A DNA stretch of 64,000 nucleotides from Cytophagaceae bacterium ABcell3. Lineage in GTDB: Bacteria > Bacteroidota > Bacteroidia > Cytophagales > Cytophagaceae. The position numbers and the translations under genes are program-made. This document shows positions 17,001-25,800 of this stretch, piece after piece. Where the stretch lies: NCBI GenBank assembly GCA_030913385.1, contig CP133159.1:2936584-3000583 (forward strand), read 5' to 3'. Below the pieces are notes generated by a model. That model was not told where the DNA came from, did no database searches, and saw only the letters and a list, made by a program, of their open reading frames with translations. Within the stretch, counting starts at the first letter, position 1. Each line of letters starts with the position of its first letter.

Positions 17001-20000
17001 TGAATTAACAGATGGGCAATTCCCTGATGTTACTTCTCTTACAAACCAAGTTGTTTGAGTAAGGCTTCCTGCTTGAAAATCAGGATTTACCCCGCCAACT
17101 GTGGAGTAAGTACCTGTGGCGCCTGTTGTAGATGCGAACCATCGGTAAGTATAGGTTGCATCACCTCCACTTGGATCTTCTATGTTGCTTATCAATGCAG
17201 GTGTGTCACCTGAGCATATAATTTGGTCGTCGCCAATACTTCCAGGAGTAGGTTCATTATAAACAGTAATAGTAATTGGTGTTGTATAAGCTGTGTTACA
17301 CTCTGTTTCGGTGCCAGAAGTTACCACCCGCCTGTACATGGTTGAAGTTATTAAACCACCTAGAGTAAGATCTTCTCCTGTACCTGATTCTGGGTTCCAT
17401 GTAACCCCACCATCTGTCGATGATTCCCAACTGTAGTCGTAAGTTCCTGTGCCACCAGTGGCAAGGGTCACATTGGTAATAGGGGATGGGGCAATGTTAT
17501 AACAGGTTTGCTGGTCTTCTTGAATAGTACCTGGTATTAACTCTGGTCTTATAGAGACAATTACGGTATTGGTATACTCTGCATCACATGGACCCGATGA
17601 AACTTTTCTTCTATAATGGGTTTCCACACTGATAGGGTTTGTCGGCTCAAAGTCAGCATCAATAGCACCAGCTATTTCAGTCCAAGTATTGCCTCCATCA
17701 ATAGATTGTTCCCACTGATAGATATAGGTGTCCTCTCCAAGGCCACCTGTGGCAGGAGTGACTGTTTCCATAATAGGAGGTACAGTGTTTTCACAAATTT
17801 CTATGTCTTCCCCTATAGTTCCAGGATCTACTGGTTCAACTACAGTTATTAGTATAGGGTCTGTTGGTCTTCCTGGGCATTCACCAGAGTAAGCAACCCT
17901 TCTAAAGTAAGTGTCCTGGGTTAAAGAGCCAGCAGTTAAGCTTTCACTTTCTTCCCCGGATATGTCTGAAAAATCTTCATCTGCAACTCCAGTTGTGGAA
18001 ACTTGCCATTGCCATGTAAAATCTCCAGAGCCATCTCCTCCTGAAGCGGCCGTTGCAGTAATTAATTCCAAAGGAGACGTACCTGTACAGATTGTCTGCT
18101 CGCTTTCTATAGCTCCTGGAACAACCTCTTCATGGACTATGACATCAATAGATTCCTCAAGGAAACAGCTTATCGTTCCTTCATTGCCATCTTCAACTCT
18201 AAGGGTATATGTTCCTGCTTGGTCTGTAGTAATGGATGATAATTCGAGGTTGACGTATGTAGTTGACGCTGTACCTAAGGCAACTCCATTATGGAACCAC
18301 GTAAAGTGATACCCTTTAAGAGGGGTTAGGTCAGTAGTGTCTATAGTGGCACTGATTATAAGGTCCTCCCCAACGCAAATAGAAGTATCGGTGGAGGCAA
18401 AAGTGATTTCGTTAGGAGGGGTGCAAGGACACTCTTCCGTAATTGTAACTGGAACTCTCGTACAAAACCTTTGTTCAGCAGTAAACTGGATGTTAGCAAA
18501 TTGCCCCCATTGAGGGTTTTGGTTTCCATTGCCATGTTTATCAGCATTAACCATACTAACAAATTCTCCATTTGGAAGATCGTCTAAAACAGGGTAGTTC
18601 GGGTTGCATTCAAAATAAGTTGTTCTTTCTCCAGTAGTGTTGCTAGAGAACCCTATCCAGTAATCAGTTCCTGTAGAAGCGCCTTCAAGGGTAACCTCTA
18701 CAGGTATCCTTAATTCAATTCTGTCGTTGTTAATGTTATGATTAGGAAAAGAAACCACGGGGCCACAAGCTATAACATTGTCCCTGTCAGCGATTGGCCT
18801 TTGATTGTGCAATCTTGATCCATAAATACAAACCTGCCAATCCCTGTTTCCTGTAGCTCCACCGTTACCGTAATGATAAACAGAAACTGTATCGATGGTT
18901 ACATTACCATCAAAGACAGTAATCATTGAATTGGTCTGTTTAGGATCGGATTGATCAGTAGGGGTACAACCAGGAGGTGTAACAGAACCTACATTTCCGC
19001 TTCCAAAACCAATCTCTTCTACATAAACAGTGTATTCCTGTTCGTTTACCTCTGTAACTGAAGTTTTAGGGAACCTTACGTTTCCTGTACGGACACTTGT
19101 TCCGAGAGATACACCTCCGGTCTCTTCAGTAAACCACTCATAGAGTCCTTGTCCTGTAGCTACATTTGCAGTAATAGAGTCCCCACAAAAAGTAAGGTCA
19201 TCTGGAACAGAAAATTCTTGAGGCCATTCTGAAATAAGAATAGTGTCACGGGCTATTTCATAAGGAGTACAAGGTATGTCGTCTCCGATATACTCTATCT
19301 CTATGCTATATTCTCCTACTAGTTCAGCTAAATAGGTGGCTGCATTTCCAGCGTGCCCAGATCTGACCAAGTCTCCGTCTTTATACCATCTTATTGCATA
19401 GTCACTTGCTAGCGCACTGCCTACTATAAAGTTGGAGTTTAAAATTGTTCCGTCCCATTTTGCAGAACATACAGAAAAAGAGCTTGGGCTAATACTGGCT
19501 TCTGGGTTAGGAGCAGGGAAAGTACATGCAGGTAAACTAAATTGTGTGGCATAGTTGCGGCAGGTGGTATTCCCTAACCCAAGTTGTCCACGACCATTAT
19601 TACCCCACGTGAATATCTGGTTGTCTTCAGTTATATAATAACCCCAAGTATCTGCTGCCGAAATTTGAATAACATTAGAATGATAGTTGTTTGCACCAGT
19701 TCTAATTATTACTGGAACAGATGATGCAGTAGTGCCTCCATTTCCTAAGCTGCCTCCGGCTGCATTAACGCCACATGCTCCGTTGTTCCCCCAAGCAACA
19801 GGAATTCCATCTATAGTAACAGCGGTTCCAAAGCCTTGTCCACCTGATATAGATCTTGCTCTTAAAAATGTTTCTCCTAGTCCTGCAGAGCCCGGGGCGG
19901 TTCCCCATTCACCCGCAAGTACCCTTCTTGGGTCAGAATGTGTAGCGGTTGCACCTTGCCCTGTATTTCCTCCCCAGCCTGCATTGCCCCAAGCCCAAAC

Positions 20001-20924
20001 AAAGCCGTCAGCGTCTAGAGCAAGACACATGACGTCCCCAGCATTTAGCGAAACAATATTTCTTAATGGTTGTCCATTTCGCATTAAAACAGGTCTGGCA
20101 AAGTTGTCATTGGCAACTTCATTCCCGTTGTTGGCGGTGCCTGCGGCATTACGGCCTAACATTCCAGATCCACCTAAAGGTGATGTTCCGGCACCCCATG
20201 AAAAAATACGGCCATCTGCTGTTCGCGCATAGGCGGTATAGTCTCCGGCTCCAACTTCAACAACATTGGTAAGACGTTGTCCCGGTCCTGTTAACACATA
20301 TCTTGGTGTGGTTTCAAAATCAGTATATTCTCCGATGCCAAGCTGCCCCAGGTTATTTCTTCCCCATGCAAGAACCTCGCCCTCTTTTGTTACAACATAA
20401 CTGGCCTCATTACCACCAGCTATAAAGGTAATATCTACTAAATAATCAGCTAAGGACGGATGGATATCACCTCCACCGGGATGTTCTCCTCTTAAAACTC
20501 TGGTTGGGCGACTTACCACACCTTCGTTTTCGCCAATTCCAATTTGCCCATAAGGGTTTATCCCCCATGACCACACACCGCCATAACAATCTGAAGCAAT
20601 GAAGTGCGCCCCTGACCCAGCGTCCACATTTCTTACCTCTATCCCTCGACCCAATGAATTAAAATACGGATCATTGGTAGGGAATAAAACTTGTCGAGGA
20701 CTAGTTGTATAGGGTTGAGGGCCATCATGCCCTAACCGTTCACCGGTGTTATCTCCCCAAGTATACATAAAACCATTTGTACACATAATAGTGGAAACAG
20801 TATTTCCTCCTGAAATATGCAAGTTTTGAGTATAACCAGATGTTATACTAGCAGACAGCAGCACTAGCAGCAGCCAACTTTTTTTTAGGGCAGCGGAGAT
20901 ATTGTTCCGCTCTTTCGGTTTCAT
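14064..20924 (-). CDS. Giant T9SS-exported protein: RCC1-like propeller, Ig-like repeats, CHU_C domain (copy 1)
   Basis: A 2,286-residue secreted protein. A signal peptide (about residues 1-33) is followed by seven RCC1-type repeats (about 35-465), each with a conserved xxWG segment (MYTWGDN, VWSWGIN, VLAWGRN, IFSWGAG, VWAWGNA, PVAWGNN, IFTWGNN), matching a complete seven-bladed propeller. Residues 470-930 hold further beta-rich domains. Residues about 933-1600 contain seven Ig-like repeats with the pattern PGxIxxDQxIC ... ATGG ... YxYxWExS ... YRRxVTSG. Residues about 1606-2190 are PKD/Ig-like units (SxNxPxxICAG). The last 90 residues are the gliding-motility-associated sorting domain: RNSFTPNGDNINDTWFIEN, IYNRWGTLVW, YYYVI. 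It is most likely a cell-surface adhesin or mobile surface filament. The ligand of the propeller is unknown. Confidence 0.93.
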   Translation of the reverse strand: MKPKERNNISAALKKSWLLLVLLSASITSGYTQNLHISGGNTVSTIMCTNGFMYTWGDNTGERLGHDGPQPYTTSPRQVLFPTNDPYFNSLGRGIEVRNVDAGSGAHFIASDCYGGVWSWGINPYGQIGIGENEGVVSRPTRVLRGEHPGGGDIHPSLADYLVDITFIAGGNEASYVVTKEGEVLAWGRNNLGQLGIGEYTDFETTPRYVLTGPGQRLTNVVEVGAGDYTAYARTADGRIFSWGAGTSPLGGSGMLGRNAAGTANNGNEVANDNFARPVLMRNGQPLRNIVSLNAGDVMCLALDADGFVWAWGNAGWGGNTGQGATATHSDPRRVLAGEWGTAPGSAGLGETFLRARSISGGQGFGTAVTIDGIPVAWGNNGACGVNAAGGSLGNGGTTASSVPVIIRTGANNYHSNVIQISAADTWGYYITEDNQIFTWGNNGRGQLGLGNTTCRNYATQFSLPACTFPAPNPEASISPSSFSVCSAKWDGTILNSNFIVGSALASDYAIRWYKDGDLVRSGHAGNAATYLAELVGEYSIEIEYIGDDIPCTPYEIARDTILISEWPQEFSVPDDLTFCGDSITANVATGQGLYEWFTEETGGVSLGTSVRTGNVRFPKTSVTEVNEQEYTVYVEEIGFGSGNVGSVTPPGCTPTDQSDPKQTNSMITVFDGNVTIDTVSVYHYGNGGATGNRDWQVCIYGSRLHNQRPIADRDNVIACGPVVSFPNHNINNDRIELRIPVEVTLEGASTGTDYWIGFSSNTTGERTTYFECNPNYPVLDDLPNGEFVSMVNADKHGNGNQNPQWGQFANIQFTAEQRFCTRVPVTITEECPCTPPNEITFASTDTSICVGEDLIISATIDTTDLTPLKGYHFTWFHNGVALGTASTTYVNLELSSITTDQAGTYTLRVEDGNEGTISCFLEESIDVIVHEEVVPGAIESEQTICTGTSPLELITATAASGGDGSGDFTWQWQVSTTGVADEDFSDISGEESESLTAGSLTQDTYFRRVAYSGECPGRPTDPILITVVEPVDPGTIGEDIEICENTVPPIMETVTPATGGLGEDTYIYQWEQSIDGGNTWTEIAGAIDADFEPTNPISVETHYRRKVSSGPCDAEYTNTVIVSIRPELIPGTIQEDQQTCYNIAPSPITNVTLATGGTGTYDYSWESSTDGGVTWNPESGTGEDLTLGGLITSTMYRRVVTSGTETECNTAYTTPITITVYNEPTPGSIGDDQIICSGDTPALISNIEDPSGGDATYTYRWFASTTGATGTYSTVGGVNPDFQAGSLTQTTWFVREVTSGNCPSVNSLPVQVEVVDPLTAGTIGTDAQICGGTSPGTLTEVLSPTGGNGTYTYIWEASVNNGPWEEVASGTDPEFTPGNIMEETRFRRLVTSGPCGPEVSNIVTISVLPGLNPGIIASDQNICYNSTPTTITNTEAASGGEGAGTYNYQWQMALASDPSNWSDIIGETGTTYAPGALTTTTLYRRVVVSGTGICNTSMTDPVTIHVYEDLEPGTIGADQNICEGDIPDELIELSPATGGTEQYTYQWESTVDNGSNWTLIAGATSASYLSPALTQTTAFRRNVTSGACGTVTSQEIVINVTPNVAVDVTIGDPGDICANEPVVFEATPVNEGTNPTYTWHVDGIPVSGANGPIFTTSTLQDQQRVTVVLNSSIGCTTNNPATSNEVVMQVKDAVVPSVSINTPSEICAGTNVIFNAIPSGGGDNPTFEWFVNGSPQGISGASYSNDQLNDGDEIHVIMTSNSLCLADPNAPDAQSNTHTMNVVDNVPVSVTINEPDKICAGATVTYNAVAVNQGLTPTYQWYVNGQPRGMNSPTFTPTNLPVGQNNVSVMVTSSLNCVLDNPASSNVHTLTVDPVLPVSVSIQGPQVTLCEEDNAVFTANPVNPGTNPQYVWSVAGVIQAETSNQFVSNTIRPGQRVTVELTSSEECQTGPATANFTPDIFEIPVVSIAPSPVNICQGSTQPLRPRSDTDLPNGSSVEWFRDSVSLGVHQWYPANSAGSYHIEVTFPYGCSTTSDPTEVKVIDVQEPVINEADTTICEDEYMKFTVDNTIGQLQWYRNGILMPGETDATLNVNQPGSYTVVESILHCTALSNEANLQVVSIPNANAGMDQTVLEGSPVQLFATGGETYEWFPTVGLSDANVQNPIFMAEDNITYTVTVSNGRCSAEDEVNIIVQKPIVVRNSFTPNGDNINDTWFIENLDRFPSARIEIYNRWGTLVWLSDGPAEWNGTNFRNGEILPVATYYYVIILNSEIFDKPYTGHVTIVR

Positions 20925-21537
20925 TGCTCAATAATAAAAGAATAAGTAAAAGAACTAAATCAAGATCTGACACATTTTTTAACAGATCCAGCGCTATATA
21001 TCATTAGCGACTAAAAAGTAACCTCTGTTGATAGTTTTTTTTTATTTTATTGATACTATTTATTTATAACTTAGAAATATAGTGAAATACATAGTTGGTT
21101 TTGTGTTTTTCTTATATTTTTCCTTTTGTTTATTATAGTGTACTTTATCTCCAAGTTTTTAAATATAATAATAAATATTTTTATTTATACTATTTATATA
21201 AAAAAAATCAAATATTTTGAGAACTTTTTTTGGTTTTAGGTTCGTTTTGTTTTTTTATTATTTAGAAAATGATTGAAAAGCTACTGACAGTTAGTTGTTT
21301 AATCATTTAGAGCATAATTGTTAAGAAAGGTTTTTATATTATTCTGCAATGGCAATGAATGACTTGTTGCAAAAACGTTATGTATGATTCTTTGGGTTAT
21401 TGTCTACAGTATTGGCTACCTGTTAGAAGTTTCATGGTTTAAATGGCGTAGGTTTTATTTATCCATTCTTTGAACTTAACCTCTATAGATGATTTAAGGA
21501 TTTTTCCGTAGATGTTTTTAAGTTCAAGCACATAATC

Positions 21538-21578
21538 AACCTGGATTATGTATTAGATTTCGTTATGAGGGGTAAAAG
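21538..21578 (+). repeat. Degenerate dispersed repeat, R1-type module
   Basis: The words aacctggattatg, agatttcgt and tatgagg follow the same order as in 33251-33297 and, inverted, 60036-60081. This copy is shorter and more diverged, ending ggtaaaag instead of agcaaaataacaa. Confidence 0.45.
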
Positions 21579-21625
21579 AAAGTCCTAATGTATGTTTAAG
21601 GTTCAAGCCATACTGGTTAGTTTTC

Positions 21626-21692
21626 GGCTAACCATAAGTGTACAATCTACTTTACGGCCACACATTCGAGGTTATTCAATATGCTTTTATGT
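21626..21692 (+). repeat. Degenerate dispersed repeat, R4-type module
   Basis: Collinear with 59144-59217: ggctaaccataagtg / acaatctacttta / cggcc / attcgag / tattcaatatg / cttttatgt here, against ggctagccacaagcg / acaatctacttta / tggcc / attcgaag / tattccaatacg / cttcatgt there. The shared 13-mer acaatctacttta is exact. Confidence 0.55.
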
Positions 21693-21693
21693 T

Positions 21694-21737
21694 AGCTATA
21701 CGTAGCCACCAGGCATTCTTTGTGGCTACGTATAGCT
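21694..21737. repeat. Perfect 16-bp inverted repeat
   Basis: AGCTATACGTAGCCAC at 21694-21709 is exactly complementary to GTGGCTACGTATAGCT at 21722-21737, with a 12-nt loop. It directly follows an R4 repeat module and has no T-run on either strand, so it is not a standard terminator. Confidence 0.7.
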
Positions 21738-21780
21738 GTGAATTTTCAAGCAGGTTTGGGTTAGGGGGGATATAAAAAAA

Positions 21781-21805
21781 AGACTGTCGCAAATAGCAAC
21801 AGTCT
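21781..21805 (-). terminator. Terminator of cassette 2 (minus strand)
   Basis: A 7-bp stem AGACTGT / ACAGTCT flanked by A-runs on the left, which are T-runs on the minus strand, lies 24 bp past the stop of PorP-like gene 2. Confidence 0.75.
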
Positions 21806-21828
21806 TTTTTTATTGAGGTATTATTTTC

Positions 21829-22788
21829 TTACCAATACTTAGAAGGGCATACAAGTCCCGGAGCGAGTGGCATTCTATAACCTATGACAATTTCGTGGCT
21901 ACCTCCTGTATAGTGCCTGATATTGGAGGTGATGAAGTCATAAGAATAACTAATGTCAAACCTGTCGTTCAATATAAAGCCTACCATGGCTGCCACTGCA
22001 TCTGTACGTCTGTAGGAGATACCGCCCCATGCAATGTTTTGGTACCTGATCTTGCAGTTTACGTCAAAAGATAGTGGGGCAGGGGTGACGCCTTTAAGTA
22101 GTACCGATGGCACCAACGACCAGTCATGATCCAATGGGATCCTTACACCGGAAGTTATGAAGTAATGGTGGTTAAGCCTTCCATGGTTTTCCATCTCATT
22201 GGTATGGTGGTTGAAAATAACAGGGTTGAATATCTGGCTAATGGAACCGCCCACAAAATAGTTAGGGTTGTACAACCAGAAGCCTGTACTTACATCTGCC
22301 AACGAGGTATTTGAAATACCGTGAATCATCGGGTCGTTGTCCACTACAGTGGTCAGTTGTGACTCGTCCAACATATATTGCTGCATTCCACCCGATATAC
22401 CCATGGAGATAAAAGTTTTAGGGGCAATTTTTAGGTGGTAAGCGTAGGAAGCGGTAATTGTCAACCTGCTGCTTGGCCCTGTGACATCGTTTGACACGAC
22501 ACCACCTACAGCATGGAACCCGTTCTTTTTGACCCTTGTCCTGTTGTTCTGTACCATTCCCTTTCCTATGGGGGCATGTCCACTAAGGTAGATAGTGGTC
22601 GGTGCGCCTGGAAACCCGATCCATTGATTTCTGTAACCGGCCCTGAAATCAGCATAGTCTTCCGTTCCTGCCACCGCGGGGTTGAGCAGGAACGGGTTCA
22701 CCATATACTGGGAGTACTGGGGCCTTTGCTGGCCAAATACTGCAACTACAGATAATTGCAGGAAAAAGAATATTAGTAGTTTTTTCAT
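21829..22788 (-). CDS. PorP/SprF-family type IX secretion outer-membrane protein (copy 2)
   Basis: A 319-residue paralogue of 13093-14052, the same length and differing at scattered residues only. Signal peptide, QRPQYSQYMVNPFLLNPAVAGTE signature and C-terminal GLVCPSKYW are all shared. It starts 20 bp after the end of the second giant gene. A 60-base sample (22621-22680) is 33/60 G+C, against 28/60 in a comparable part of copy 1, so this copy belongs to a G+C-richer block that also includes the 3' half of giant gene 2. Function is expected to match copy 1: outer-membrane partner for export or anchoring of the neighbouring giant protein. The two PorP-like proteins may be interchangeable or dedicated, which sequence alone does not settle. 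Confidence 0.93.
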   Translation of the reverse strand: MKKLLIFFFLQLSVVAVFGQQRPQYSQYMVNPFLLNPAVAGTEDYADFRAGYRNQWIGFPGAPTTIYLSGHAPIGKGMVQNNRTRVKKNGFHAVGGVVSNDVTGPSSRLTITASYAYHLKIAPKTFISMGISGGMQQYMLDESQLTTVVDNDPMIHGISNTSLADVSTGFWLYNPNYFVGGSISQIFNPVIFNHHTNEMENHGRLNHHYFITSGVRIPLDHDWSLVPSVLLKGVTPAPLSFDVNCKIRYQNIAWGGISYRRTDAVAAMVGFILNDRFDISYSYDFITSNIRHYTGGSHEIVIGYRMPLAPGLVCPSKYW

Positions 22789-22808
22789 GTTTTATCTTTG
22801 TCTTATAA

Positions 22809-25800
22809 TTATCTCACAATAGTTACATGGCCAGTATATGGCTTGTCAAATATTTCAGAATTAAGGATGATGACATAGTAATAAGTGGCCACCGGCAAAT
22901 CTTCGTTGTTCCTGAAGTTTGTACCGTCCCACTCGGCAGGGCCATCTGACAACCATACAAGACTACCCCACCTGTTGTATATCTCGATCCTTGCGTCCGG
23001 GAACCTTTCCAGGTTCTCGATGTACCAAGTGTCGTTTATGTTGTCACCGTTTGGCGTGAACGAGTTGCGTACCACGATCGGCTTTTGGACCGTAATGTTC
23101 ACTTCGTCCTGTCCCTCACAGTGCTCGTTTGCCACCGTTACCGTATAGGTAATGTTGTCTTCCGAAATGAAAACCGGGTTAGGGATGTTCGGGTCGTCCA
23201 GCCCGTCTTCAGGGTACCAGCTAAATGTTTCCCCGCCAGTTGCCGTCAGTTGTACCGGATCCCCTTCTATTACCGTCACGTCTTCCCCGGCATATGGAAC
23301 AGGGTTTGGTATCACTACCAGCGGCACTTCTGTAGACCTAGTGTTGCATGTCCCGTTGTCTTCGACTACCGTCAGCAAGCCCGGCTCGTTGATATGTATG
23401 GTATGGCCGGTCTCACCGTCTATAGGCATACCGTTCAGGTACCACTGTATCGAGTTGTTGTTGTCAGAGGCGTCCACAGTGAAAGTAGCATATTCGTCTT
23501 CACAAATGGTCGTGCTGTCTTCGTTGATCACAGGGTCAGGCTCAGGCAGTACGGTCACCTCTGCCGGCTCCGACTCCTTGCCGCATCCGTGCGGGAAGTC
23601 TACCCATACAGTATGTGTTCCAGTCTCAGAAGCCATGTAAGTCCTTGAGTTATGTCCTGTGCTTGTACCGTCGATAAACCATTCATAGGTACTTCCTGAT
23701 TCGTTAACGTCAGGTGTCAATAGCTGAGAACTTCCTTCGCACATCACCACAGGTGTTGGGGTGACATTGATATCTGGCATGGTAAATATGTCGGCAGTGA
23801 AGTTGTCGCTGGCCGTGCCGTCCGGGCACATTTCGCTTGAGGTAAGCCTTACCTCAACTTCATCATCGTCACTGAGCTCGTCGCTCACAAATACGTCGCT
23901 TGTTTCGGCTTGCAACTGTCCTTCTACAAACCACTGGTATGTAGGGTTTGACCCGCCATTGGTCGGGGTAGCGGTAAAGGTGGCTTCTGCACCTTCGCAA
24001 ATGGTTCCTGAAGGCCCTTGTAGGGAAACAGAAACGGGTACTATCGGCTCGACTTCCATCTCATGGATGTTTGAGGCAGCATCCCTTTGCACGACACATC
24101 TAAGCGACGACTCCATCTCTACCCATACCTCGTCTTCGTCTTCTAGGTCGTCCGCTTCAAATACCGGATTGTTCATCCCTGTTGGCTGCCCGTTGACATA
24201 CCATTGGTAAGTAGGGGAGGTGCCTTCGTTGGTCGGAGTGGCCGTAAAGGTGACCGGTGTGCCTTCGCACTCCCTTGAAGCAGGGTTGGCGCTTATGGAC
24301 ACACTTACAACCGCATTCTCGATCACTTCCATCTCATGGGTGTTGGAGGTTGCTTCATCGCTAACGCTCGCATCGATACATTGTGAGCTAGAGGTCATGA
24401 CCACGTGTACCTCGTCTCCATCTTGCAACTGGTCGCTTGACCATGTGGCAACTAAGTCTTCCGGTCCTTGCGATACACCGTTTACAAACCACTCGTAGGT
24501 AGGAGTGTTCCCGCCACCAGAAGGGTTGGCCGTAAAGTTCACTTCTTCACCTTCACAGATATCATCCGGGTTGTTGATCGTTACGGCAGGGATCACTGAA
24601 GTGGTGATGTCCGCCACTTCTTCGTTTGACTCTGCCGGGTTGTTTGTTGTACATTCTATAGAAGAAGTAAGTATCACTTTTACCCTGTCCCCGTCATTGA
24701 GGTCATCGGTAGTGAAACTGGATCCTGTTCCCCCCGGTACTTCGGTATCATTGACATACCAGGCATATACAGGGGAATTTCCTTCATTTTGAGGGGTTGC
24801 ATTGAAAGTCATGTTTTCCCCGATACACGTATTCCCTGGGTTGGTGATTGAAACGTCTACCGCTTCATTTGGGGTCACATCGATTTCTACCATGTTCGAT
24901 GTTACCGTGCCACAGTCGCCCGAAGTCACGTTCCTTCTGTAGATAGTGGTCTGGGTAAGCGCGCCAGGTGCATAGGTTGCAGTCGTTGCGCCACTTATTG
25001 TTGTCCAGGTAGTGCCATTGTCTTCTGTCATTTCCCAAGTGTAGGCATAGTCACCGTCTCCTCCTGCAGCAGGCGTAAGCTCTGTGATCGGCTCAGGAGT
25101 TTCGTCCTCGCAAATTTCCTGGTCATCTTCGATAGCGCCAGGGGTCAAGTCTTCATATACCTCGATGAATACAGGCATGGTAACAGAAGTGTTACAGTCG
25201 CCCGTACCGGACACTACCATTCTGGCAAAATAGGTAGACTCGGTAAGGTTGTCCGGGGTATAGGTAAGGCCATCTTCGCCAGTTATTGGGTTCCAGTCGT
25301 CATTTGCGATATCGTCTTCGGTCGCATAGAGCCAAGAGTAGTCAAAATCTCCTGTACCGCCCTGTGCCGATGACACGCTAATGATCTCGTCTGGCTGGGT
25401 ATCGTAACAGATGGCCTGGTCATCGGCAATCTCTCCTGGGTCAAGCCCTGGCAGTACAGAGACTGTGACGATATTTGACTCTTCTGCATCGCAAACATCG
25501 GTGGACACAATCCTTCTGTACCTTGTATCGACAAGGACATTGTCAGGGGTGTATTCAAAAGCTGTTTCGTCATCTATCACTTCCCATGGGCCGTTGTCCT
25601 CAGATTTTTCCCAAACGTAGGTATAGCCTCCGCCACCGCCTTCGGCAGGGTCAATTTCCGCAATAGTGCCAGGCGAAGAACCTGCGCATATGGTTGTGTC
25701 GTCCCCGATAGCGCCCGGCTCCAGTGGGTCTGTAACAGCAATCTCTATAGGGTCAGACTCTACAGGAGGGCAGTTGCCAGAAGTAACTTCCCTTACAAAC

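Larger units (their letters stand above)
20925..21828. other. 900-bp AT-rich spacer with repeat remnants between the two cassettes
   Basis: No gene is visible. The half near 20925 is very AT-rich and should contain the promoter of giant gene 1, although I find no clear -7 element on the minus strand. The half towards 21828 holds two modules of the dispersed repeat family (21538-21578 and 21626-21692), a perfect 16-bp hairpin (21694-21737) and the terminator of PorP-like gene 2. Confidence 0.6.
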
